The position numbers and the translations under genes were made by a program. Positions 15,900-23,791 of a stretch of 39,653 nt of DNA are shown here, piece by piece (positions within the stretch are counted from its first letter, which is position 1; each line of letters begins with the position of its first letter). The stretch comes from Phycisphaerae bacterium. Lineage in GTDB: Bacteria > Planctomycetota > Phycisphaerae > UBA1845 > UTPLA1. The stretch spans positions 1-39,653 of the forward strand of contig JAFGQA010000348.1 of NCBI GenBank assembly GCA_016935885.1, read 5' to 3'. The notes beneath the pieces are model-generated. The model saw only the letters and a list, made by a program, of their open reading frames with translations. It made no database searches and had not been told where the DNA came from.

Positions 15900-16405
15900 C
15901 TGATCTAAGCAAGGTGGAGCTGAACATCACGAGCAGCGCCAAGAGTCTGCCGATTGTCCGCAGTGCCGTCGAGCGCATGGCCGAGATGGAGGGTTTCGGT
16001 GACGCGGACGCGCACGCCTTGACGCTGGCCATCGACGAGGCCCTTGCCAACGTGATCAAGCACGGCTACGACGGCCGGCCGGATCAGCCGATTACCATCA
16101 CGCTCAGCACGGTGAAGGCGGCGGACACGCGACCGGGCGTTGCGGTGGAGGTGCGAGACAAGGGTCGGCAGGTGGATCCGAAGACGATTCAGGGACGCAA
16201 TTTGGATGACGTCCGTCCAGGCGGCCTGGGCGTCCACATCATCCAGGCCGTCATGGACGAGTATAATTACAGTTGCCCGCCGGACGGGGGCATGTTGCTC
16301 CGTATGGTCAAGTACGTCGCCGGCGGCGCGGATTGCGAATCGCAAACAGCCCTGGCAGATCCAGCAGACTCGAACGAACACAACCGCGAAGACCTTTCAC
16401 CATGA
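15896..16405 (+). CDS. Anti-sigma factor serine kinase, RsbW-like
   Basis: A 169-residue GHKL-fold ATPase. The N-box DEALANVIKHGY is at 47-58, the G1 box RDKG at 87-90 and the G2 loop RPGGLGVHII at 107-116. This matches the HATPase_c_2 anti-sigma kinases RsbW/SpoIIAB, which bind a sigma factor or output protein and phosphorylate an anti-sigma antagonist on serine. That antagonist is encoded immediately downstream with a 4-base ATGA overlap. The C-terminal 30 residues beyond MVKYVAGG are an unstructured extension. The target sigma factor is unknown; a FliA/WhiG-type sigma is encoded 3 kb away at 19327-20103. Confidence 0.92.
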   Translation: MTDLSKVELNITSSAKSLPIVRSAVERMAEMEGFGDADAHALTLAIDEALANVIKHGYDGRPDQPITITLSTVKAADTRPGVAVEVRDKGRQVDPKTIQGRNLDDVRPGGLGVHIIQAVMDEYNYSCPPDGGMLLRMVKYVAGGADCESQTALADPADSNEHNREDLSP

Positions 16406-16752
16406 TAGAGAAGCCAAACAGCCTGGTCAAAGAGGTACGCAAGACCGGCAATGCAACGGTTGTCGCCCTTTCGGGCGACGTAGACCTCCATCAGTCGCCA
16501 GACCTGCACGCACGACTCGTCGAAATCATCAGTGAGCGGCCCAGGCGGCTTATGCTCGATTTGAGGGAAGTGCCCTACATGGATTCGTCGGGCGTCGGGA
16601 CGCTCGTCGAGGTGTTCCGGAGGGTCACGGCCTACAAGGGCAAGATGGTCCTGTTTGGCCTCAACAGCCGTGTTCGCAGTGTGTTCGAAATCACGAAGCT
16701 CGACCGTTTCTTCACGATCCGCGAGTCCGAGGAGCAGGCCGCCGAGGCTTAG
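16402..16752 (+). CDS. Anti-sigma factor antagonist (STAS), RsbV-like
   Basis: A STAS-domain protein of 116 residues. The start ATG at 16402 overlaps the kinase stop (ATGATAG). Motifs are LSGDVDLHQSPDLHARL near 23-40 and LDLREVPYMDSSGVGTLVEV near 52-71; the serines of DSSG (62-63) are where the cognate kinase phosphorylates family members. Unphosphorylated RsbV-type proteins sequester the kinase and release the sigma factor. Overlap with the kinase gene supports a partner-switching pair. A STAS protein (MlaB) also partners MlaE permeases, and a MlaE-like gene follows at 17041, so that link is an alternative, though a weaker one. Confidence 0.92.
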   Translation: MIEKPNSLVKEVRKTGNATVVALSGDVDLHQSPDLHARLVEIISERPRRLMLDLREVPYMDSSGVGTLVEVFRRVTAYKGKMVLFGLNSRVRSVFEITKLDRFFTIRESEEQAAEA

Positions 16753-16825
16753 TCCACCATGATCACGACTCAAACTGACCGGTTTGCCTGAGAGAGCGGC
16801 GATGACTTCGAGGAACCATGGGCCT

Positions 16826-16937
16826 TAGCAGCCCGTGGAAAAACTGTGGCACCGGCGCCAAAGCCGGTGGTTTTCACGGTCAGAAACGGCGTTCCCGAAC
16901 CGCTGTTTTCCCTTTTGGCACGGGCTGTCAGCCCGTG
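16826..16937 (+). repeat. Family B element, copy B5
   Basis: A full family B unit with a GCCAAA hairpin loop. It begins AGCAGCCCGTGG and ends with a doubled CACGGGCTGTCAGCCCGTG, itself a palindrome. It lies between the antagonist gene and the MlaE-like permease. Confidence 0.88.
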
Positions 16938-17040
16938 CGGCCTGTCGCACGAAGTGGGCTTATGCCAGCCGAGAAGCCGCACGGTCTGACGTCCGTGGCT
17001 CGTCCTAGCGAGAACCGGTCTGGTTGAGGTCATTCGCTGA

Positions 17041-17907
17041 ATGAGTGAGACACCCGCCCAACCCGAGCAGTCCAGTCAAGGACCCCTGATCAGGGTGATC
17101 GGAGGGATTGGGGGGGCGACCACGCGGCGAATCCGCGCGGTGGCGATGTTCATGGAGTTCCTTGGCGGTGCGGTCTATCTGACCGGTGACGCGCTGACCT
17201 GGATTGCCCGGGCCACCTTCAGCCGCAACGTCCGCCTCGGTCGCGAGAATCTGTTCGCCCAGATGGTCCGCGTCGGCATCCGGAGCATCCCGATTGTCGC
17301 GTTGGTGCAGGTGTTCATCGGGATCATCCTCGCGTTGCAGATGGCCCCGACCTTGCAGGACTACGGTCAACTTCAACGCGTGGCCGACGTCGTGGCCATC
17401 GCCGTGTTTCGGGAGTTGGGCCCGTTGCTGTCGGGGATCGTCTTGTCGGGCTTTGCCGGCGCGAGCATCGCCGCCGAATTGGGGGCCATGGTCGAGGGCG
17501 AAGAGATCAAGGCCCTTCGGGCAACGGCGCTGAATCCAATCCGCTTTCTGGTCGTGCCGCGGTTTCTGGCGACGGTCGTGATGTTGACGCTCTTGACGGT
17601 GATTGCCGACGTCGTCGGCGTCCTGGGCGGCTTCGTGACCGGCACAATGATCCTGGACATCGATGCCGTCCAGTACATCAACTACACGCGCGACGCCCTG
17701 ACGCACAAGGACTTCATCACCGGATTGATTAAGGCGGCCGTGTTTGGCGTGATGATCTCGGTGATCGCCTGCTACGAGGGGCTGAACGTCACGGGCGGGG
17801 CCGAGGGCGTGGGCCGTGCAACCACGAATACGGTCGTCAAGTGCATCGTCGCGTTGATCTCAGCCGACGTGCTGTTCACCGCGATCTTCTACGCCTTCGA
17901 GCTTTGA
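17041..17907 (+). CDS. MlaE-family ABC transporter permease
   Basis: An integral membrane protein of 288 residues of the MlaE/YrbE family, the permease of lipid-trafficking ABC systems linking inner and outer membranes. The family core is clear: LFAQMVRVGIRSIPIVALV, FRELGPLLSGIVLSGFAGASIAAELGAM (shortened here: RELGPLLSGI, GASIAAELGAM), EEIKALRATALNPIRFLVVP, and the C-terminal VIACYEGLNVTGGAEGVGRATT block with five or six membrane helices. Its ATPase (MlaF) and MCE substrate-binding protein (MlaD) normally follow; here the next gene is a convergent, unrelated zinc-ribbon gene, so the partners must be elsewhere. Normal length. Confidence 0.93.
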   Translation: MSETPAQPEQSSQGPLIRVIGGIGGATTRRIRAVAMFMEFLGGAVYLTGDALTWIARATFSRNVRLGRENLFAQMVRVGIRSIPIVALVQVFIGIILALQMAPTLQDYGQLQRVADVVAIAVFRELGPLLSGIVLSGFAGASIAAELGAMVEGEEIKALRATALNPIRFLVVPRFLATVVMLTLLTVIADVVGVLGGFVTGTMILDIDAVQYINYTRDALTHKDFITGLIKAAVFGVMISVIACYEGLNVTGGAEGVGRATTNTVVKCIVALISADVLFTAIFYAFEL

Positions 17908-18010
17908 GCCAAGATCGCCACATCCTGGCGTTCGCCGAGCCGACGGCCGGCCGCGCGGCGGATCGGGGGACGGAGACCCACACAAGTCGTAAAGTGGGAG
18001 GCTACCGTCG

Positions 18011-19213
18011 CTACTCTTCACGATCCCCGTGGATGGCGCGGCCGATCATCGTCGGTGGGTGCAGCCAGTCCATGAACAGCCCTACGGGCCCCTGCATGCG
18101 AGGCCATACAACGTAGCTCGGGACGACCTGCAGGTCGGACCACTCGATCATGCCCTCGAAGTACTGTGCGAACTGTGCGCTGTAGGCCGCGGTGGGATCG
18201 GGCGTCAATCTCACGTCGACGCAGTCGGCCTGTCCAAGCGGCGGGCTCTTGGGCGGGTAGCGAATCAGCACTTCCCGCGACCTTCTGCGACAGCAGAGCG
18301 TGGCGACCTTCTGAAAGTCACCGCGCCCGCTGGGTCTCATCCAGAGGGTCGACGCGACAGATACCGGTGGCCCGATGTTGGCGAGGTAAAGGATGTCTCT
18401 CTCCATGTAGCTCGGGTTGGAGAAGACGCCCATCACCAAACTGCTGGCGATGCCATCTGCCAAGGCCGCCGTGCTCACGCCCCGAACATAGTCGCCCAAC
18501 TCGCCTTGGATGCTCACTGTTGCTGAACACGAGACCGGGCGAGCCATCAGCGCGCGGGGGCCGTTCAGCCTGGTCCCACCGGTGGCGGTAAACGTCCCGT
18601 TCACGGTGACCGTGTGTGTGCCGGGCCCCAGTGGGGGACACGTGATCAGGCGATGCTCCGAAGATACGGGCGAATTCCACTCGTCCTCGCTGTCTCCCGC
18701 AACCCGCGCGACCTGTCGCCCGTCCACCAGAAGTTCCAGGTCGTCGAATGTGGCCGAGCATTGCCCCAACGGCGGCGGTTCGCCAAACCGCAATGAGACT
18801 TGTAATGGGACGTGCGCCGGGTGCGGCGTACGCAACTCGATTCTGGGATCGGAAACCAGGTTCGAGAGCAGGCGGTTGCCCTGGTCTGTGGAGAGGCCGC
18901 CTGAGTTGTACCGGCGAACGAGTTCTTGGGCAACGTCGCCGTCCGGATCACCTTGGCCTCGTAACAGAATCGCGCTGGGGACCCATGCCATCCAGCCACG
19001 ATTGCGATACGCATGGACCCCTCCGCTGATCAGGGCCAGCACCGCCAGGACTGAGAGCAGCCTTCGGAGGGATCGGCGGACCCTGACGGATTCGGGCCTG
19101 CTGAGCAGCGTGTCCGGCGTGACCAGAAGCCCGCATTCCGGGCATTGTCCCGGATCGATGGGGTAGTCACATTTCGGACAGAAGCCCGACGGTTTTGTCG
19201 GACCAACCTCCAT
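18011..19213 (-). CDS. Zinc-ribbon, single-pass membrane protein, unknown
   Basis: The frame is open to 19294; the ATG at 19213 (MEVGPTKPSG) directly precedes the domain and gives about 400 residues. A Cys4 zinc ribbon (CPKCDYPIDPGQCPECG) lies at about 12-28, followed by a basic stretch and one membrane segment (LLSVLAVLALISGGVHAY) near 57-74. The remaining 320 residues are probably extracytoplasmic and beta-rich, with a PPLGPGTHTVTVNGTF segment typical of Ig-like or carbohydrate-binding-like domains. It shares the ribbon with the genes at 8481 and 36633 but has a much larger exported part. Function unknown. Confidence 0.82.
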   Translation of the reverse strand: MEVGPTKPSGFCPKCDYPIDPGQCPECGLLVTPDTLLSRPESVRVRRSLRRLLSVLAVLALISGGVHAYRNRGWMAWVPSAILLRGQGDPDGDVAQELVRRYNSGGLSTDQGNRLLSNLVSDPRIELRTPHPAHVPLQVSLRFGEPPPLGQCSATFDDLELLVDGRQVARVAGDSEDEWNSPVSSEHRLITCPPLGPGTHTVTVNGTFTATGGTRLNGPRALMARPVSCSATVSIQGELGDYVRGVSTAALADGIASSLVMGVFSNPSYMERDILYLANIGPPVSVASTLWMRPSGRGDFQKVATLCCRRRSREVLIRYPPKSPPLGQADCVDVRLTPDPTAAYSAQFAQYFEGMIEWSDLQVVPSYVVWPRMQGPVGLFMDWLHPPTMIGRAIHGDREE

Positions 19214-19326
19214 GACAGTGATTATAGCATGAAGATGCGGAACTTGGGTCGCCGTCACGGCGTCCCTGCGATGCAGCCGGCTTCCCACCAACAACCGGGC
19301 GTGTGACTAAGGGTTGGTCCGCGGCC

Positions 19327-20103
19327 TCAAGCCACCAATTCGGCCGCCTCGTCCTTGAAGCGGCGGCGAAGGCGGGTGATCACGTCCTTGTGGATCTGGC
19401 TGACCCGCGACTCGGACAAATCGAGGACCAGACCGATCTCGGCCATGGTGAGGCCCTCAGTGTAGTACAGCACCAGTACGAGCCGTTCCTCGCGGTTCAA
19501 CCCTCGGGTGATGAACTCGGTGAGCATCTGTCGCGACACACGTTGCGACGGATCAGCGGCGTTGGCATCGCCGATGTCCCAGCCGCCGGGAGAACCTCGA
19601 TGGTATCCGTCATCGTCACCCTGAACGGCCGATAGGTGTACCTCATGGCCGAGTCTGGACAGGCGGGACATCTCGGAGTAGCGATCGCGGCTGACGCCCA
19701 TCGTCTCCGCGATCTCCGCGTCCGTTGGAGGTCGGCCGAGGGACGAATCGAGTACCTCCTTGTGTAGCATCCGCTGCTTCTCGAAGCTGCGGACGGTGCG
19801 AGACTGGCCGTCCAGCGCTCGAAGCCAATCCATGACGGCACCGTGGATGCGTTGCTGGCAGAACGTCTCGAACTTGGCCTTGTGGCACGGATCGTACGCC
19901 TCCACCGCCTCCATCAAGCCGTCGTACCCGGCCGAACAGATTTCGTCATAGCTGATCTGGGCGGGCAGCTTCTGGGCGAGCCGTGCCGCCTGCATGTGAA
20001 CAAGTGGACGGTAGTGTTCGATCAGCTTGTTGCGGAGAGAAATGGGGCGACCGTCGAGGTATGCCTGCCACAGTACGTCGACATTCCGTTGGAGAGACTT
20101 CAT
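19327..20103 (-). CDS. RNA polymerase sigma factor, FliA/WhiG type
   Basis: A group 3 sigma-70 factor of about 258 residues. The frame extends to 20220, but the ATG at 20103 has AAGGAG 8 bases upstream and gives the usual LWQAYLDGRPISLRNKLIEHY beginning. Region 2 is visible at about 26-100 (NKLIEHYRPLV, GYDGLMEAVEAYDP, FETFCQQRIHGAVMDWLR), region 3 at about 120-150, and the region 4 helix-turn-helix near 205-250 (TMAEIGLVLDLSESRVSQIH). Relatives direct motility or developmental genes. In the same neighbourhood lie an RsbW/RsbV pair and a PknB-type kinase, so regulation by partner switching is possible but unproven. It has its own predicted promoter (20290-20319). Confidence 0.93.
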   Translation of the reverse strand: MKSLQRNVDVLWQAYLDGRPISLRNKLIEHYRPLVHMQAARLAQKLPAQISYDEICSAGYDGLMEAVEAYDPCHKAKFETFCQQRIHGAVMDWLRALDGQSRTVRSFEKQRMLHKEVLDSSLGRPPTDAEIAETMGVSRDRYSEMSRLSRLGHEVHLSAVQGDDDGYHRGSPGGWDIGDANAADPSQRVSRQMLTEFITRGLNREERLVLVLYYTEGLTMAEIGLVLDLSESRVSQIHKDVITRLRRRFKDEAAELVA

Positions 20104-20256
20104 GACGAACACTCCTTTGTTCGCATCGGGCTTGCTGTGCTTGGGCGCAGACATGCCCTTGGTCGTCCGTGCGCCAACCAGCTCGGATAGTAGGATGAAC
20201 GGCAGGTTCGAGCTCGGCATCCTTGCCGAGAAAATGGGAGCCTAATGGCTTTTGAT

Positions 20257-20271
20257 CACAACCTCCTTGTG
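20257..20271 (-). promoter_or_regulatory. Hairpin enclosing a GGAGG in the sigma leader
   Basis: On the minus strand this reads CACAA-GGAGG-TTGTG, a perfect 5-bp stem with a Shine-Dalgarno core as the loop. It lies within a six-codon ORF (ATG at 20276, TGA at 20258-20256), about 150 bases before the sigma start. It falls just downstream of the predicted start of transcription. A leader peptide or decoy ribosome site is conceivable. Confidence 0.35.
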
Positions 20272-20289
20272 TTCATTTGCGGCAAGTGA

Positions 20290-20319
20290 ATATTACCGGT
20301 CGCACACGCCGGCTGCCAA
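20290..20319 (-). promoter_or_regulatory. Sigma-70-type promoter for the sigma factor gene
   Basis: On the minus strand: TTGGCA (20319-20314), an 18-bp spacer and TAATAT (20295-20290). It implies a leader of about 180 bases before the ATG at 20103. It separates the sigma gene from the upstream kinase gene. Confidence 0.65.
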
Positions 20320-20338
20320 CGAAAATCTGCTCGATTTG

Positions 20339-20371
20339 AAAAAAAAGTTGCGGAGCGACGGGGCGACCCGC
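20339..20371 (-). terminator. Possible intrinsic terminator after pknB-like gene
   Basis: On the minus strand, 21 bases past the kinase stop, a GCGG ... CCGC imperfect hairpin (stem with a 2-base mismatch) is followed by AAC and eight T. The stem is weak, but the T-tract is unique in this window and its position is correct. Confidence 0.5.
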
Positions 20372-20392
20372 TTGCTTGTCATCGGTGCCGCG

Positions 20393-21670
20393 TTACATGA
20401 ACAGCGCTATGAGCAAGCCCAGGATGACGAGAAACTGAACCACCAGCATTACGATCATGGGGACCACATACCCGGGCATGCCGGGTGTCGGCAAATGTTG
20501 CGCGTTGCCGCGAGCATCGACGAGACCTGACAGATCCTGGCTTCCGGTTGCGAGGTCTTGAAGGAGCTTGTCGTCGAAGCGACTGCGGGCCTGCAACGGG
20601 GCTTCTCCTCGCTTGACCCGCTCAAGATCCAGCAGGAGATCGCTCGTGGACTGATACCGCCGGTTGCGGTTCTTGGCCATCGCCCTTTCGACGACCTCGC
20701 CGAGCCCCGCGGACAGCTTGGTGTTGATGTGGTCTGGGGGTGTCAGTTGCACCTGAAGATGCTTGTGCATGATCTCGGCCGGCGTGTGCCCCTCGAAAGG
20801 GACCTTGCCGGTGACCATGTGATAGAAGGTGGCTCCGAGTGAGTAGATGTCTGCGCGGAAATCAACGTCCTCCACGCCCCTGATCTGCTCCGGCGAGATG
20901 TAGTACGGCGTGCCGTAGGCTCGGCCCTTCTCCGCCGCCGCGGCCACCGCGTCCCCGGCCTCCCGGGCCAGACCCATGTCCGCCAGCTTCGCCGTGCCGT
21001 CCCTGGTGATCATGATGTTCTTCGGTTTGACGTCCCGGTGTATGAATCCCCGGGCGTGGGCGTGCTCCAAGGCCCTGGCCATCTGGATGACGATGTCGAG
21101 GGCCTGCTGCTCATCGAGTCTCCCCTTCTTGGCCATCTCCTCGTAGACGGTCTCGCCGTCGACATACTCCATGACGAAGTAGTGGTGGCCCATGTGCTCG
21201 CCGACGTCGATGGCCTGGACGATGTTGTTGTGGCTCAGCTTGGCCGCGGCGCGACCTTCCTTGTGGAAACGATCCACGAAGGCTGGGTCCTCGCTCAGCC
21301 GTTTGGGCAGGACCTTGATGGCCACCACACGGTCGAGCGAAAGCTGCTTCGCCTTGTACACGCTCGCCATCGCCCCGGCGCCGATCTTCTGCAAGATCTG
21401 AAAGCCCGGTATCTGCTGGAGCGACTGGGCCATGCTATCGTCCGCTCGGTTGGCCAGGCGCCGAAGTTGCGTCTTGGTCACGAAGCCGGCCTTGACCAGA
21501 AGGCGAGCCAGCTTCACTTCCCTGCCGGCGGCGCGCAGCTCTCGCTGCTTAGCCAGACAGGCCTGCAACTCCTGCTGTGAAACGAGCTTGGCCTCAACCA
21601 CCGCGCGGCCGATGTTTGTATCAGACGCACTGTCGATTTCGGTACCAGTCTGTGCGGGCTCATTGGCCAT
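20393..21670 (-). CDS. Membrane-anchored Ser/Thr protein kinase, PknB type
   Basis: A Hanks-type kinase of about 425 residues. The ATG at 21670 has AAGAG 8 bases upstream; an in-frame TTG lies at 21676. Residues about 20-75 form a helical N-terminal domain (AVVEAKLVSQQELQACLAK ... RLLVKAGFVTKTQLRRL) resembling the GspE/MshE N-terminal fold common in planctomycete kinases. The kinase domain starts near 90: glycine loop GAGAMASV at 98-105, ATP-binding Lys119 in VAIKVL, HRDVKPKN at 211-218, DMG at 231-233 in place of DFG, and GTPYYISPEQIRG. The last 23 residues are a membrane anchor (VPMIVMLVVQFLVILGLL), so the kinase faces the cytoplasm. No sensor domain follows the anchor. Confidence 0.95.
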   Translation of the reverse strand: MANEPAQTGTEIDSASDTNIGRAVVEAKLVSQQELQACLAKQRELRAAGREVKLARLLVKAGFVTKTQLRRLANRADDSMAQSLQQIPGFQILQKIGAGAMASVYKAKQLSLDRVVAIKVLPKRLSEDPAFVDRFHKEGRAAAKLSHNNIVQAIDVGEHMGHHYFVMEYVDGETVYEEMAKKGRLDEQQALDIVIQMARALEHAHARGFIHRDVKPKNIMITRDGTAKLADMGLAREAGDAVAAAAEKGRAYGTPYYISPEQIRGVEDVDFRADIYSLGATFYHMVTGKVPFEGHTPAEIMHKHLQVQLTPPDHINTKLSAGLGEVVERAMAKNRNRRYQSTSDLLLDLERVKRGEAPLQARSRFDDKLLQDLATGSQDLSGLVDARGNAQHLPTPGMPGYVVPMIVMLVVQFLVILGLLIALFM

Positions 21671-21755
21671 CGGCAAGCTCTTACGACGAAGACCATTTCA
21701 CTCTATGACAGGATAGGGCCTAAATCAAACCCTCGCGCGGAGCGCCTACAGAATC

Positions 21756-21897
21756 GGGTGCATGACAAGTCTAGGCGGGTGCCACTGGCAGCTTGCCTGC
21801 CAGTGTGTATGCCACACGCGCCCACCGGACAGAGGGCACGGGCGGACAAGCGGCCCGTGGCACCCAGAACGAATGCCGCCGGAAGTGTCACGAACCC
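21756..21897 (+). repeat. Family A element, full-length copy A4
   Basis: 142 bp from GGGTGCATGACA to TGTCACGAACCC in the standard orientation. Both hairpins are present; the second has one broken pair (AAGCGGCCCGT). It lies between the kinase start and the enolase-superfamily gene stop. Confidence 0.9.
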
Positions 21898-21999
21898 TAC
21901 AGAATCCACAACGAGCGGCCCGGTGTGCCACGAGGAGGCTGTGGCTCCCATAACACGCGCCGTCGCCGCGCATGAGCCCGGTCCCTCGAGTATTCACGT

Positions 22000-23193
22000 T
22001 CAGAAAGGGATGTCGATCGGTGGATGGACGGACAGGTGCCGCAAGCGCTCACGATCGACGCCCATGGCGAGCCCGTGTCCGGTCATGGGCCTCCAACGGC
22101 CGCCCCATCCGAACCTGATCGACTTGGCTACGACGTCCTCGCGCAGCAGGAATCGGCCGAAGCTGCCCTCAGCCATTCGGATACCTGGGACCATTTGGAG
22201 AAACCAGCGTCCCGCGGCGGACAGGATGCTGGTTTCTCCGACCATGCACCCCAGTTGGTACTTGACCTGGTGACGTCGCGCTATCATCGCCAGGTGGATG
22301 GACGGGATGAGGCCTCCGTTTTTGCTGATGCGGATGTTGAACCACGATGCGCCGCGATGAACGATCAGGGCTTCGGCGTCGTCGGAGGTGACCAACGATT
22401 CGTCGGCCATCAGCGGCAAGGTCGTGCGGCCCGCCAATTCGCCCCAGGTGCGCGGGTCGCCTTTTGGCAAAGGTTGCTCGACGCAAACGATCGGCAGGTC
22501 TTGCCACTTCTGAAGACGCTCGGTTGCCTGGTCGAGGTCCCAAGCCCCGTTGGCGTCGACGCGCAGCGTGATCTGGCCCTTGACAAGATGACGGCCCAAC
22601 GCGCGGACGGCAGCGCGGAGGCGTTCGTCATCGTTGTCGTAGCCGACCTTCAGCTTGAAGTGCGGAAGCCGCAGGAGGCGCATCTTGCGGATCGATCGGG
22701 GCACGCGATTGGCGTCCACGCCGGAGACGACGCCGCCGTATCGTGCCGTGTCACGGCTGCCTGGCGGCCCGAGCCAGCTTTCCCCGAGCCACCCGGCGAT
22801 GGCTTCCAACGACCGCCCAAACGAGCGCCCGTAGGCGTCGAGCAGGGCCAGCTCGACGGCCGCGCGGGCGGCAGTGATGACGCGGCCATGCTGGTCGGTC
22901 AGCGGCAGGTTCGCGGCGGCCTCGATCGCCTCGCCGAAGTTGGCCGGACGCATGTCAACGAGGATCGGCACGAAGAAGTCGCGGATGGTCGCGACCACGT
23001 CCTCGGCAGATTCACCGGTCACATAGGTGCGCGCGTGCGTCTCGCCGTGACCGACGGTGTGGTCCCCCAGCTCCACGGAGACGACGATCGGCTCGGAGAT
23101 GGCCCGCTCGGCGCCGGCGTGACGGAACGCCTGGCGCATGGGAATGGCCAATTCCCAAATCGTGAGGCGCGAGACGGGCATCGGTCGGGTCAT
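22000..23193 (-). CDS. Enolase-superfamily enzyme, muconate-lactonizing subgroup
   Basis: A cytoplasmic enzyme of about 397 residues. The open frame reaches 23475, but the extra N-terminus is translated family A repeat; the ATG at 23193 (MTRPMPVSRL) or 23202 is the real start. The subgroup's catalytic set is visible: KLK at 180-182 in HFKLKVGYD, metal ligands D213 (RVDANGAW), E239 (CVEQPL) and D264 (LMADES), and K291 in RISKNGGL. Two lysines on opposite faces suit a racemase/epimerase such as dipeptide epimerase, or o-succinylbenzoate synthase. The neighbourhood does not decide between them, although quinone genes lie 12 kb away. Its upstream region carries family A copy A5. Confidence 0.9.
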   Translation of the reverse strand: MTRPMPVSRLTIWELAIPMRQAFRHAGAERAISEPIVVSVELGDHTVGHGETHARTYVTGESAEDVVATIRDFFVPILVDMRPANFGEAIEAAANLPLTDQHGRVITAARAAVELALLDAYGRSFGRSLEAIAGWLGESWLGPPGSRDTARYGGVVSGVDANRVPRSIRKMRLLRLPHFKLKVGYDNDDERLRAAVRALGRHLVKGQITLRVDANGAWDLDQATERLQKWQDLPIVCVEQPLPKGDPRTWGELAGRTTLPLMADESLVTSDDAEALIVHRGASWFNIRISKNGGLIPSIHLAMIARRHQVKYQLGCMVGETSILSAAGRWFLQMVPGIRMAEGSFGRFLLREDVVAKSIRFGWGGRWRPMTGHGLAMGVDRERLRHLSVHPPIDIPF

Positions 23194-23270
23194 TGACGGC
23201 ATTGTAGGACCGGCCAGGTGGCCGGCAAGACACGAGCGATGCGCCAGGCTCGCGCGGGTCTGGCACCATT

Positions 23271-23395
23271 CAGGCGGGTGCCACTGGCAGCTTGCCTGCC
23301 AGTGTGTATACCCCATGCGCCCACCGGAGAGACCACACGGGTGGACAAGCCGCCCGTGGCACGCATCATCGAATGCCGCCGGAAGTGTCACGGGC
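23271..23395 (+). repeat. Family A element copy A5, flanked by direct repeats
   Basis: It runs from AGGCGGGTGCCAC to TGTCACGGGCC in standard orientation, with both hairpins; the second carries a G-T wobble pair (CGGGTGG/CCGCCCG). A 14-bp direct repeat, GCCAGGCTCGCGCG, lies at 23243-23256 and 23394-23407 on either side. The element lies between the divergent enolase-like and antiporter genes. Confidence 0.85.
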
Positions 23396-23543
23396 CAGGC
23401 TCGCGCGCGTGTGCCTTGCACGTGTTTGGCTGGTGCAACACACGCCGTTCTGGCCGACTCGGCATGCGCGAGCACGACAGCAGCGACGCCGACATTCGGG
23501 CATCCATCTCGTTGCGCTCACATGGACACTGTTGTCACCAAGC

Positions 23544-23673
23544 GCCGCGCGAAAACGACATGACCGATCGTGCCGCTTGGCTGGCTTTCCGCCTTGCTGG
23601 CTTGCTTGGCTTGCCGTTTGGCGGACCTGCCCGCGGGCAGGCGGATCAACCGTTCACGTTGTCTCTGCGCGGC
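23544..23673 (+). repeat. Family E element, copy E1
   Basis: Shares CTTGCCGTTTGGCGGA and TCAACCGTT with the element at 36473-36565. Its ends are a degraded inverted pair (GCCGCGCG ... CTGCGCGGC). It carries an extra 20-bp insert around the palindrome CCTGCCCGCGGGCAGG. It occupies the non-coding stretch before the antiporter gene; nothing else is recognisable between 23408 and 23791. Confidence 0.72.
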
Positions 23674-23791
23674 TCCTGGAGGTGTGAATGGGCCGGTTTG
23701 CCTTCAGGCATGAAAGCGGTTATGTAATCACCCTCTTCGCCAGTCACACGTGCCACCGGTGGTGGCTGTGACCGTTCAAGAGGAAAGACGG

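Noticed and set aside
23194..23475. N-terminal extension of the enolase-like protein
   Set aside because: The translated peptide is family A repeat sequence (HWQASCQWHPP type), which appears in antisense frames at every copy.
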